Under the pieces are notes generated by a model that saw only the letters and a program-made list of their open reading frames with translations, had not been told where the DNA came from and made no database searches. Both the position numbers and the translations under genes were made by a program. DNA of 64,000 nucleotides from RUG12783 sp946409545. Its GTDB lineage: Bacteria; Bacillota_I; Bacilli_A; RF39; UBA660. Location of the stretch: positions 19,937 to 83,936 of the forward strand of contig CAMJWT010000006.1 in the NCBI GenBank assembly GCA_946409545.1, read 5' to 3'. Shown here piece after piece: positions 1 to 8,655 of the stretch. Numbering within the stretch: the first letter of the stretch is position 1; the number at the start of each line of letters is the position of its first letter.

Positions 1-303
1 ATTGATAATGATTTAAAAGATATCTTAAATGTCTTTGTTAAAAATAAAATAGATTATTTTGAAGATGATATTAATAAATCAATATATTATGTTATATGTC
101 GCTATTATTGGAATAATAGACATGAATTATCAATAGAAGGTTTTGATACAATAATTGATAAATTAAAAAATAATAACTATCGTGATGCTTTTATTATGAA
201 TGGTATTATTGATGGTAATGGAAGGCCTCTGATATCACAAGAAAACTATTATTATTTTATTGACACGTTATTAAAACAAAAAAATAAAATGATTGTTAAA
301 TAA
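1..303 (+). CDS. C-terminal part of an unrecognised protein (5' end outside window)
   Basis: The frame is open from the first base to a TAA at 301-303, so this is the 3' end of a gene beginning outside the window. The 100 visible residues are rich in Asn, Lys, Ile and Tyr, with no membrane segment, signal or motif that I recognise. The next gene starts 26 bases after the stop behind a good ribosome site. The two may be co-transcribed, although a TATAAT box at 308-313 could serve the next gene separately. The product is not known. Confidence 0.7.
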   Translation: MDNDLKDILNVFVKNKIDYFEDDINKSIYYVICRYYWNNRHELSIEGFDTIIDKLKNNNYRDAFIMNGIIDGNGRPLISQENYYYFIDTLLKQKNKMIVK

Positions 304-329
304 ATGTTATAATATAATTGGAGTTTATA

Positions 330-1901
330 ATGGAGAAAATATCAGATAATAAAAGAAGAAATATTGATAAAGCTAGAGCTTTTGCTCTTAAATGTATTAG
401 TGGTAAAACCAATTCTTATTCAATTGATGATTATTATACGTTACAAATATCAAAATTCTTATTATTAAAAGAATCAATAATTAAGAAAAATCCACAAACA
501 AATACTATCCATTTTAATTATTCATTGAATAATAATTATCTTAGAATAATTAAAAGAATTGTTAAGTTATTTGATAATGATAAACTTGTATTAAATAATA
601 TTAATGTATCTATTGAACCAAAAAGATATGAAAACGAAGAATTAAAAAGAGTATTATTAATCTTTAATAAAATAAGAGATGCTCTTGCTCATGGAGCTTA
701 TGAAATAGATATAAATAGACAAGAAATTGTTATTTATAATCATAGTGATGAATTAGGTAATAGTTATCATATTGAAGGAAGACTTCCTATCTCTTTACTT
801 GAAGAATTTTCATATTCAGGTTTATCACCAGATATTATTAATATAATCTTAAATGGTGAGAAAAAATTATTTAATGTTAATGTCAATCGTGATGCTTTTA
901 TAAAGAAGACAGAATATGAATTAAAGACTGAAAGTCAACTATATAACGAAATATATCGAAATGTTAATTTTATTAATGAAGAAGACATTATTGAAAATCA
1001 CGATGATAAAAAACTATTTGATAATACTAATATTAATTATAAAAGTGCTTTAAAAATAGTAAAAACCTTATTAACGTTTATTAGTGATTCTAAAGATATT
1101 GCTGATGATACTAAAAGAATAGCTTATGAATTAGCGGAAAAAGTATTAAATAATCCAAAATATAAAGATGCTCTTGAAGGTATTGATAAAGACTTAGCAA
1201 AATATAAAAAGATTAGAGAACTAATTAATGAGTTATGTAGACTTTTAGATACTGGTAAAAATGAAATAGGTATAAAGAATGTAGCAATTTATAATTATAT
1301 TCAAATGTATCTATCTAATTGTTTAGAATTAAATGAAGAACAAAAAAAGAAAATCAGATATCTTAGACTTCGAGAATTAAAATGTAACTTTATAAGAAAT
1401 AATGATATTGATATTCAAATAAAAGGAACTGTTAAATTAATACTTAAACAGTATCGTAAAAGATTAAAACAATGTGTTAATAATCCTGATCCTAGTAGCT
1501 TTTATAAAGTACTTGCTGATTTTCATGATGCAACTCTTAATATGTTATTACCATTATTTCAAAGTCGTAATGTTTCTATAATAACGAATATTCGTAATGC
1601 TGTTGATCATGGTAATATAACCTTTGATGGTGAAAATGTTACATTAACTGATTCTAATGACTTAGAAAGTGATAAATTTACTTGTTCTTGTACATCAGAT
1701 CAATTATTTAGAGTTATAAATGATTTAGATACAACTAAAGAAGAAGATTTAGAATATGATGAATTAAGTATCATTTGTAGTGAACTAGAACCAATTTTAA
1801 GTGATGACGAATCATTATATAAAGAGTTTTATGAAGCTGTTAGATTCTATTATCGAAATCGTATTATTAAACAATTAGAAGAAATAAAAGCAAAAAAGTA
1901 G
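330..1901 (+). CDS. Large protein with two HEPN-like RxxxxH motifs
   Basis: The ATG at 330 is chosen because TTGGAG sits 6-7 bases upstream; a TTG at 318 would overlap that ribosome site. The 523-residue product looks cytoplasmic (no signal or membrane helix). It has an internal repeat of organisation: RDALAHG (R116, H121) and RNAVDHG (R422, H427), each followed by a short beta-like stretch. R-x4-6-H followed by a small residue is the catalytic motif of HEPN-fold RNases and HEPN-like accessory domains, so a protein with two HEPN-like units is a reasonable reading. That is motif-level inference only. A 7-base gap to the next gene suggests an operon. No partner antitoxin or nucleotidyltransferase is recognisable next to it. 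Confidence 0.65.
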   Translation: MEKISDNKRRNIDKARAFALKCISGKTNSYSIDDYYTLQISKFLLLKESIIKKNPQTNTIHFNYSLNNNYLRIIKRIVKLFDNDKLVLNNINVSIEPKRYENEELKRVLLIFNKIRDALAHGAYEIDINRQEIVIYNHSDELGNSYHIEGRLPISLLEEFSYSGLSPDIINIILNGEKKLFNVNVNRDAFIKKTEYELKTESQLYNEIYRNVNFINEEDIIENHDDKKLFDNTNINYKSALKIVKTLLTFISDSKDIADDTKRIAYELAEKVLNNPKYKDALEGIDKDLAKYKKIRELINELCRLLDTGKNEIGIKNVAIYNYIQMYLSNCLELNEEQKKKIRYLRLRELKCNFIRNNDIDIQIKGTVKLILKQYRKRLKQCVNNPDPSSFYKVLADFHDATLNMLLPLFQSRNVSIITNIRNAVDHGNITFDGENVTLTDSNDLESDKFTCSCTSDQLFRVINDLDTTKEEDLEYDELSIICSELEPILSDDESLYKEFYEAVRFYYRNRIIKQLEEIKAKK

Positions 1902-1908
1902 GTGGGTT

Positions 1909-2640
1909 ATGGATAATTTTGATTATGATAAATTTAATAAAAGGTATGATAAGTTTAAAGATAATAACTTACCAACACCATTTTTTGATGATGAAAGACA
2001 AGTTTTTGAATATGTATCATTTAATGAAAACTTATTTGTTGATAGTGATTTAGTCTATCCACTAGGTGATATTTCATGGGCTTATCTAGTATATCCATAT
2101 TACATTAAAGATTATGCAAGACTTGAAAATGATACTAAAGCTAAACTACAATTATTTCATTCACATAGTCATAATTTTAAAGATGTTGTTCATGACTTAT
2201 ATATGCATCCCGAAAGTTTTAAAATAAGTGATGAAGATATGGAATATTATAGTAATCAAGAATTAGATTATCTTTATAAAATTCAAAAGTTTTTAAATCT
2301 TATAAAACTTAAAGATATATATAAAGGTAAAAAGAATCGTTATAATAATTCTTTATATGAAAAATATAGAGATGCCCATTATATAAGATTAGATAATGAT
2401 ATTATTAATTTAATGATTGATAATAAACTTAATTATATTGTTTCAAGTATAAATTATGATATTGGTAAAACCTTTTTAATACTTGATAAAAATAATAATT
2501 ATAAATTATTTATAAAAACAACTAATAAAGAAAAATGTTTATATAAAGATATTGATAATTATTATCCAAATGATATTTGTAAAGAAGATACTAAGTTAAA
2601 TAAATATACTTTTGAAATAGTAGAATATTTAGATAAATAA
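1909..2640 (+). CDS. Hypothetical cytoplasmic protein, 243 aa
   Basis: The gene starts 7 bases after the HEPN-like gene behind GTAGGTGGG and ends just before a clear terminator, so it is the last gene of that unit. The product is very rich in Asp, Asn, Lys and Tyr, with no signal sequence or membrane helix. A His-rich patch (HSHSHNF, about residue 84) and an aromatic N-terminal half are its only notable features. I do not recognise the family. Its tight linkage to the HEPN-like protein makes a shared function possible, but nothing in the sequence proves it. Confidence 0.65.
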   Translation: MDNFDYDKFNKRYDKFKDNNLPTPFFDDERQVFEYVSFNENLFVDSDLVYPLGDISWAYLVYPYYIKDYARLENDTKAKLQLFHSHSHNFKDVVHDLYMHPESFKISDEDMEYYSNQELDYLYKIQKFLNLIKLKDIYKGKKNRYNNSLYEKYRDAHYIRLDNDIINLMIDNKLNYIVSSINYDIGKTFLILDKNNNYKLFIKTTNKEKCLYKDIDNYYPNDICKEDTKLNKYTFEIVEYLDK

Positions 2641-2641
2641 T

Positions 2642-2667
2642 GACAAGTTTTTCTTGTCTTTTTTTAT
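2642..2667 (+). terminator. Rho-independent terminator
   Basis: GACAAG (2642-2647) pairs with CTTGTC (2653-2658) around five T, followed by a run of eight T. It closes the HEPN-like operon and insulates the ABC exporter genes that follow. Confidence 0.85.
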
Positions 2668-2708
2668 TAATTTTTATATCATTATTATTGTAGTAAAGGA
2701 GAGATAAA

Positions 2709-4451
2709 ATGATTAAAAAAGCAACTAAATCATTAAGAGAATATAAAAAATATGCGATTCTTACACCAATATGTGTTTTAATCGAAGTAATCCTTGAAGT
2801 ATTAATACCATTTCTAATGAGTAGATTAATTGATGATGGTATTAAAAATAGTAATATGAGTGTTGTATACGAAGTAGGTATTATTTTAATTATATGTGCA
2901 GCTATATCATTATTCTTTGGTATTGCAAGTGGTGTTTTATCAAGTAAAGCAAGTAATGGATTTGCTAAGAATTTAAGAAGAGATTTATATCTAAAAGTAC
3001 AAAACTTTTCTTTTCATAATATTGATAAGTTTCAAACAAGTAGTTTAATTACAAGATTAACAACTGATGTATCAAATATTCAATTTGCATTTCAAATGAT
3101 TATTAGAATAGCAGCAAGAGCCCCTTTAATGCTTATTGTAAGTATTATTTTTGCTATGAGGATAAATCCAAATGTTGCTATTATTTATTTGATTGTAGGG
3201 CCATTATTAGGCTTTATCTTAATAACAATTGCAAGACGAGCTCATCCTATTATGAAAAATGTCTTTGAAACATATGATGACTTAAATAAAGTAGTAGAAG
3301 AAAATGTAAGTGGTATTCGTGTAGTTAAATCATTTACTTTAGAAGAAAAAGAAAATAAGAAATTCCATAAAGTATCAGAGAAAATATATAAATTATTTGT
3401 TAAGGGCGAAAGAATGATCGCTCTTAATGGACCATTTATGCAAATATCTATGTATACATGTATGATCTTTATCTGTTGGGTAGGAGCTCATTTAATTGTA
3501 AGTAGTGGGGAGACTACCTTAACAACAGGTAACTTAATGACACTATTTACTTATACAACGCAAATTTTAGGTAGCTTGATGATGTTATCAATTGTTTTTG
3601 TAATATCAACAATATCACGTGGATCATTAGAACGTATTTGTGAAGTATTAGATGAAAAAGTTGATGTAACAAACCCAGATAAGCCTATTTATAATGTCTT
3701 TGATGGAAGTATCAAATTCAATAATGTATCTTTTAGTTATATTGGTGATAAGAACAAAGAAGCTTTGAAGAATATTAATATTGATATTAAAAGTGGTGAA
3801 ACCGTTGGTATCATTGGTGGAACAGGTTCTGGTAAAACAAGTTTAGTTAACCTTCTTCCAAGACTATATGATGTTACAGAAGGCGAACTATTAATTGGTG
3901 GTGTTGATGTCCGTAATTATGATCTTAAAACCCTTCGTGATAGTGTTGCTTGTGTTCTACAAAAAAATGTTTTATTTACAGGAACGATTATGGAAAATTT
4001 AAAATGGGGTAAAGATAAAATAACGCTTGAAGATGCAAGACACGCTTGTAAACTTGCCCAAATTGATGAATTTATTATGAGTTTACCTGATAAATATGAG
4101 ACTTATCTAGAAGAGGGTGGAGTAAACCTATCAGGTGGTCAAAAACAGAGACTATGTATCGCTCGTGCCTTACTAAAGAATCCTAATATTTTAATTCTTG
4201 ATGATAGTACTAGTGCCGTTGATACAAGAACTGATAAATTAATTCAAGATGCTTTTATGAAAGATATTCCTAATACAACGAAAATTATTATTGCACAAAG
4301 AGTTAATAGTGTTATGGATGCTGATAAGATTATTGTTCTTGATAATGGTAAAATAAATGGTATCGGTACACATAAAGAATTATTAAAGAATAATAAAATA
4401 TATCAAGAAGTATATTCTTCTCAAATGAAGGGAAGTGATAATAATGAATAA
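2709..4451 (+). CDS. ABC exporter half-transporter, degenerate-site subunit
   Basis: Type IV ABC exporter half (580 aa): about six membrane helices over residues 15-310, then a nucleotide-binding domain with Walker A GGTGSGKTS and a full LSGGQ signature. The Walker B run ends in Asp-Asp (D498-D499) where an active site has Asp-Glu, and the H-loop His is replaced by Gln (Q530, IIAQR). These are the known substitutions of the non-catalytic partner in heterodimeric exporters such as BmrC, LmrC and TM287. The next gene overlaps by 8 bases and has the intact residues, so the two should form one heterodimer exporting lipids, drugs or peptides. The substrate is unknown. AAAGGAG precedes the ATG. Confidence 0.93.
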   Translation: MIKKATKSLREYKKYAILTPICVLIEVILEVLIPFLMSRLIDDGIKNSNMSVVYEVGIILIICAAISLFFGIASGVLSSKASNGFAKNLRRDLYLKVQNFSFHNIDKFQTSSLITRLTTDVSNIQFAFQMIIRIAARAPLMLIVSIIFAMRINPNVAIIYLIVGPLLGFILITIARRAHPIMKNVFETYDDLNKVVEENVSGIRVVKSFTLEEKENKKFHKVSEKIYKLFVKGERMIALNGPFMQISMYTCMIFICWVGAHLIVSSGETTLTTGNLMTLFTYTTQILGSLMMLSIVFVISTISRGSLERICEVLDEKVDVTNPDKPIYNVFDGSIKFNNVSFSYIGDKNKEALKNINIDIKSGETVGIIGGTGSGKTSLVNLLPRLYDVTEGELLIGGVDVRNYDLKTLRDSVACVLQKNVLFTGTIMENLKWGKDKITLEDARHACKLAQIDEFIMSLPDKYETYLEEGGVNLSGGQKQRLCIARALLKNPNILILDDSTSAVDTRTDKLIQDAFMKDIPNTTKIIIAQRVNSVMDADKIIVLDNGKINGIGTHKELLKNNKIYQEVYSSQMKGSDNNE

Positions 4452-6309
4452 TAATAGTAAACCAAAGATTAATAAAGGTACTATTAAAAGATTATTATCA
4501 TATCTTGGTAATTATAAAAAAAGATTAGTTGTTGTCTTTATATGTATTTTAATTTCATCAGTAACAGGTGTTCTTGGTGCCTTATTCTTAAAGAGTTTAG
4601 TAGATGATTATATTAGTCCAATGCTTCTTAATAACTCTACTGATTATGCACCTCTTTTGAAAGCTTTAATTACCATATCAGGTATTTACTTATTTGGTGT
4701 AATAGCTAACTATATTTATAACATTACAATGAGTAAAGTATCACAAGGAATACTTCGTGACGTTCGTGATGAAATGTTTGGTAAGATGGAATCTTTACCA
4801 ATAAGATATTTTGATAGTAACAAGCATGGTGATATCATGAGCAGATATACGAATGATACAGACTCTCTTCGTCAAATGATAAGTCAAAGTATACCTAACT
4901 TAGTATCTAGTTTAATGACGATTATAGCTGTCCTTGTATCAATGTTTACACTAAATGTATACTTAACTCTATTTGTTTTAGTATTTACAGTAATTACTTT
5001 CTTTATTACAAGATATTTTGCTAAAAATAGTGCTAAATTCTTTATTAAAGAAAGAGCTGCTTTAGGTAAAGTTAATGCTTATATTGAAGAGATGCTTAAT
5101 GGTCAAAAAGTTGTTAAAGTCTTTAATCATGAAGAGATTGCTATTCATGAATTTGATAAACTTAATGAAGAATTAAATAGAGTATCCTTTAATGGTGATA
5201 AGAATGCTACAGTTGTTATGCCAATTGCAGGTAACCTAGGATACCTTGAATATGCTTTAGTTGCCCTAATTGGAACATATTTAGTTATTAATGGATATTC
5301 TGTTATTACTGTTGGAACAATAATTAGTTTCTTAAACTTAACTCGTAGTTTCCAACAACCTGTTAATCAAGTAACTAATCAATTAAATTCTATTATTATG
5401 GCTTTAGCAGGAGCTAGTCGTATCTTTGATTTAATGGACTCTGAACCTGAAGTTGATGATGGTTATGTAACATTAACTAAAGTTATAGAAAAAGATGGTA
5501 AATATATTGAAGATAAAAATGGCTTTTATGCATGGCGTCATCCACATCATGATGGAACATTATCTTTTGTTCCTCTTAAAGGTCATATTGAACTACTTGA
5601 TGTTGATTTCTCATATGAAAAAGATAAACAAGTCTTATTTGATATTAGTATTTATGCTAAACCTGGTCAAAAGATTGCCCTTGTTGGAGCTACAGGAGCT
5701 GGAAAAACAACGATAACTAACTTATTAAATCGTTTCTATGATTTAGAAGATGGTAAGATTCGTTATGATGGTATTAATATCAATAAGATTAAAAAGAAAG
5801 ACCTTCGTAACTCCTTAGGTATGGTACTTCAAGACGTATACTTGTTTACTGGTACCATTAAAGATAATATTAAATATGGTAAACCAGATGCTACGGATGA
5901 AGAAGTTATTGAAGCATGTAAACTTGCTAATGCTCATGATTTTATTATGCGTCTTCCAAAAGGATATGATACAGAGTTAACTGGTAATGGCCAAGAATTA
6001 TCGCAAGGTCAAAGACAATTACTTTCAATTGCAAGAGTTGCCATATCTGATCCACCTGTTATGATTCTTGATGAAGCAACTAGTAGTATTGATACTAGAA
6101 CCGAGAAAATCGTTAATGATGGCATGGATAAATTAATGGAAGGTCGTACGGTCTTTGTTATTGCTCATCGCTTGTCAACAATTAGAAATAGTAAAGCTAT
6201 TATGGTAATGGATCATGGACGTATTATTGAACGTGGTAATCATGAAGAATTATTAAAATTAAAAGGTGAATATTACAAACTTTATACAGGTTTATTTGAA
6301 CTTGAATAA
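4444..6309 (+). CDS. ABC exporter half-transporter, catalytic subunit
   Basis: Second half (621 aa) of the heterodimeric exporter. I prefer the ATG at 4444, which overlaps the previous gene by 8 bases and has AAGGGAAG upstream, over the GTG at 4435. An N-terminal six-helix domain is followed by an ATPase with Walker A (GATGAGKTT), a catalytic Glu after Walker B (E544) and an H-loop His (H575). The signature motif is LSQGQ rather than LSGGQ. Pairing this LSQGQ with the degenerate Walker B of its partner gives one dead and one live ATP site, as known for this class. A strong terminator follows directly. Confidence 0.93.
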   Translation: MNNNSKPKINKGTIKRLLSYLGNYKKRLVVVFICILISSVTGVLGALFLKSLVDDYISPMLLNNSTDYAPLLKALITISGIYLFGVIANYIYNITMSKVSQGILRDVRDEMFGKMESLPIRYFDSNKHGDIMSRYTNDTDSLRQMISQSIPNLVSSLMTIIAVLVSMFTLNVYLTLFVLVFTVITFFITRYFAKNSAKFFIKERAALGKVNAYIEEMLNGQKVVKVFNHEEIAIHEFDKLNEELNRVSFNGDKNATVVMPIAGNLGYLEYALVALIGTYLVINGYSVITVGTIISFLNLTRSFQQPVNQVTNQLNSIIMALAGASRIFDLMDSEPEVDDGYVTLTKVIEKDGKYIEDKNGFYAWRHPHHDGTLSFVPLKGHIELLDVDFSYEKDKQVLFDISIYAKPGQKIALVGATGAGKTTITNLLNRFYDLEDGKIRYDGININKIKKKDLRNSLGMVLQDVYLFTGTIKDNIKYGKPDATDEEVIEACKLANAHDFIMRLPKGYDTELTGNGQELSQGQRQLLSIARVAISDPPVMILDEATSSIDTRTEKIVNDGMDKLMEGRTVFVIAHRLSTIRNSKAIMVMDHGRIIERGNHEELLKLKGEYYKLYTGLFELE

Positions 6310-6330
6310 AAAAGTGATTTTCACTTTTTT
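6308..6330 (+). terminator. Rho-independent terminator
   Basis: AAAAAAGTGA (6308-6317) pairs perfectly with TCACTTTTTT (6321-6330) around TTT. It begins inside the stop codon of the exporter gene. Confidence 0.85.
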
Positions 6331-6369
6331 TATTTATTTAATTATGCTATATTAATAATAGGTGATAGT

Positions 6370-7608
6370 ATGATAAATATAAATTTTGATAAAGCAGCAC
6401 AAATAACAAGTAGTTTTTCAGAACTTGCTTCAGAGGCTTCACAAATAGCTACTGGTGCTAAAGGTATTGATGCCGGAGTATTTAGTTCTTATTCACCAAG
6501 TACCCCAAGTAATAATAGTGCAATTCAAGAAGGTATTGGTGAAATCGTTGATAGTATTAATGACTTTGGAACAAGTTTTAATGAAAGTATAAGATTATAT
6601 AAAGAAGCTTATGATGAATCAAAAGCTCAAGTTGATATTGAAAACCCTTCTGCATCAACTGAGGAAGTTCCTACTTTATCTCCAGATGTAGAAAGTGAAC
6701 TAAGAGCAACAATTGACTTTGTTTTTGCATATCCTAAACAATCTGCTAATATGAAAAAAATTAGTGATACGAAAGTAGCTGATCTTCTTACAAAAAATGG
6801 AGCTAAATCTATTGGCGATAACACTTATGAATTAACAATTGATGGTAAAACATATCGATATAATGTTAAATCTCATGAAATTACAATACCAAGTGGTAAT
6901 GGTTATAAAGAAGGAAAAGTATATTGTAGTTTTTGGGCTAAAGATGGTGTAAGTTTTAATTCGATTACATCAACAATGACCCTTCTTGCTGGATCTAGTG
7001 AAAGAAGTGATCCAACACAATCAAGTGCCTTCGGAAGTGGTAATTTAGGTGTTGGCTCTAATGTAATTCTTGCTATACCTTATCTATCAGGTACTACTTA
7101 TGAGGTTCCTTATAAAATTGGAGGTGCTACAAGAATAGCTGATTATATGATTGGTGGTAAAACACGTAGTAATATAACAAATAATATTGTTGGTTACTCT
7201 TTAGGTGGTATGGGAGCATATGCTGCTGTTTCTGCTAATAAAGGATTATATAAGAATATGGCCATTGTTAATGGTGGTCCAAAGAACGTTGATAAATTTG
7301 GTAGTTATGCTAATTTCAAAAATGTAAATATCTATATCTTTGAAGGAAATGGCGATAGTTTTATTGATTCCAATGTAACATTACTTAAGAATTTAAAGAG
7401 TGCTGGTGTATCAATGAGTAGAGTTCATATTTATACAACTGATGGTACTTTATATCGATATGGTCAAAAATATGGTGCATATTGTGAAGATATAAATACG
7501 ATGAGACAATTTGCTAATAATCGTAATCATAAAGGATGGAGTGGTCACTCTCATGGATATCGTATGCTTGAAGATTCAGGTATTTATAGCTACTTATCAA
7601 AACTATAG
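6370..7608 (+). CDS. WXG100/LXG-like N-terminal protein with alpha/beta-hydrolase domain
   Basis: A 412-residue protein without a Sec signal. Residues 1-100 are helical and Ser/Ala/Glu-rich, like WXG100 or LXG proteins that leave by a type VII pathway. From about residue 180 the chain looks like an alpha/beta hydrolase. It has a nucleophile elbow GYSLGG (S277), an Asp in EGNGD (D329) and C-terminal His candidates in GHSHG (H393/H395), in the order of a Ser-Asp-His triad. Such a fold fits an esterase or acyl hydrolase. TAGGTGATAGT precedes the ATG. The next gene follows after 8 bases and is also coiled-coil rich, supporting a type VII-like effector cluster, although no EssC-type ATPase is in the window. 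Confidence 0.7.
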   Translation: MININFDKAAQITSSFSELASEASQIATGAKGIDAGVFSSYSPSTPSNNSAIQEGIGEIVDSINDFGTSFNESIRLYKEAYDESKAQVDIENPSASTEEVPTLSPDVESELRATIDFVFAYPKQSANMKKISDTKVADLLTKNGAKSIGDNTYELTIDGKTYRYNVKSHEITIPSGNGYKEGKVYCSFWAKDGVSFNSITSTMTLLAGSSERSDPTQSSAFGSGNLGVGSNVILAIPYLSGTTYEVPYKIGGATRIADYMIGGKTRSNITNNIVGYSLGGMGAYAAVSANKGLYKNMAIVNGGPKNVDKFGSYANFKNVNIYIFEGNGDSFIDSNVTLLKNLKSAGVSMSRVHIYTTDGTLYRYGQKYGAYCEDINTMRQFANNRNHKGWSGHSHGYRMLEDSGIYSYLSKL

Positions 7609-7616
7609 GAGGATAT

Positions 7617-8330
7617 ATGACATTACAAGAAACGAAAAATAAAATTAATGAAGTACAATCAACTACTAAGGATTATCAAGATGCTATTAATGGTGTTCAA
7701 ACTAAATTAATGTCATTAATTGATGATGTTAATAGTGTTAAAAGTTCAATCGCTAGTGATATTAAAGAAGAAAGTATTGTCTCTCATAGTAAAGCAAAAG
7801 GTAAAGAAATTAATTCCAAAATAAAAAAGACTTTAGGTAAATCAAGAACGGCTCTTGATACTTTATCTGTTGATGCTACTAAATATATAAGAAAGATTGT
7901 AGATGAATATAATGGTAGTTTAGAAGAAGATAGTGAAGCAGAGAGACTTTCTTATGTCGAAATTAAATTATCTAGTGTAAGTGGATGTCCTAGTGAAGGC
8001 GATAGTGATAGTAATGGTGACTACAGTGGCGATTGGGGCGGAGGTAATGATGATTCTGGTACTACATTAAATATTGATTATTACCTAGATTTACTTAAAT
8101 ATGATAACGTATATAGTAGAGATATTGAAAATTGGGAAACTTATGTTAACAACTTCCTAGTTGCTAATAACTTACAAAAAGTTATTGAAACAATTATTAT
8201 TGAAGGTAAAAAGATTAAAGTTAGATTAAAAAATGGTAAAGAATATATTTTTGAAAATATTACATCTACTATTGATTTATTAAAAGCTTTATATGAAGCT
8301 ATTGAAAAGGATGCTGGAAATAATGAATAA
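7617..8330 (+). CDS. Coiled-coil protein with WXG/LXG-like N-terminus
   Basis: A 237-residue product behind a perfect AGGAGG. Residues 1-120 are a long helical stretch with heptad-like spacing and no Sec signal. A Gly/Ser/Asp linker follows (GDWGGG, about residues 130-150) and then a compact C-terminal domain of about 85 residues. The size and helical N-terminus resemble small partners of type VII-secreted LXG proteins. The gene sits between a hydrolase with a similar N-terminus and a short PEGA-like protein, and overlaps the latter by 8 bases, so the three are one operon. The family call is by resemblance only. Confidence 0.65.
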   Translation: MTLQETKNKINEVQSTTKDYQDAINGVQTKLMSLIDDVNSVKSSIASDIKEESIVSHSKAKGKEINSKIKKTLGKSRTALDTLSVDATKYIRKIVDEYNGSLEEDSEAERLSYVEIKLSSVSGCPSEGDSDSNGDYSGDWGGGNDDSGTTLNIDYYLDLLKYDNVYSRDIENWETYVNNFLVANNLQKVIETIIIEGKKIKVRLKNGKEYIFENITSTIDLLKALYEAIEKDAGNNE

Positions 8331-8619
8331 TCAAAACTTTGGTATAATTAATATTAGTCGTATTAAACAATTCTTTGGGGTAGCAATTAGTTTCAATATA
8401 ATTATTGATAATGTCCCTATGGGTGAAATATCAAGTGATATGAATTTGTCATTCACAGTTCCATATGGACATCACAATGTAACACTTAAAAAAGTAAATC
8501 ATAGTGTTCCTATTGAAATAGATCTAAGTGAAAGTCAAAGAAATGTTGATATTGTATGTAAAGCTGGATGGGGTGCTTTAGTTGCTCGTCCTAAATTAGT
8601 TAGTGTTAATTATCGTTAA
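8323..8619 (+). CDS. Small PEGA-like beta protein
   Basis: The ATG at 8323 overlaps the preceding stop by 8 bases, a common coupling pattern in this genome. The 98-residue product is predicted to be mostly beta. Its core reads like a PEGA-type unit: a short strand, a D-N-V-P-M-G turn, then VPYGHHNVTLKK, where the Gly-His step before the last strands is typical. It has no signal or membrane segment. It ends the three-gene WXG/LXG-like unit, immediately before a bidirectional terminator. Role unknown; it could be a chaperone or structural partner for its neighbours. Confidence 0.6.
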   Translation: MNNQNFGIINISRIKQFFGVAISFNIIIDNVPMGEISSDMNLSFTVPYGHHNVTLKKVNHSVPIEIDLSESQRNVDIVCKAGWGALVARPKLVSVNYR

Positions 8620-8655
8620 AAAAAGAATAAATCATTTTTTTGATTTATTCTTTTT
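8620..8655. terminator. Bidirectional terminator between convergent genes
   Basis: AAAAAGAATAAATCA (8620-8634) pairs with TGATTTATTCTTTTT (8641-8655) around a T loop. It has T-runs in both directions, serving the + strand operon and the convergent - strand gene whose stop lies inside it. Confidence 0.85.

Noticed and set aside
4435..4443. GTG start for the second exporter subunit
   Set aside because: It lies within the ribosome-binding sequence of the ATG at 4444.
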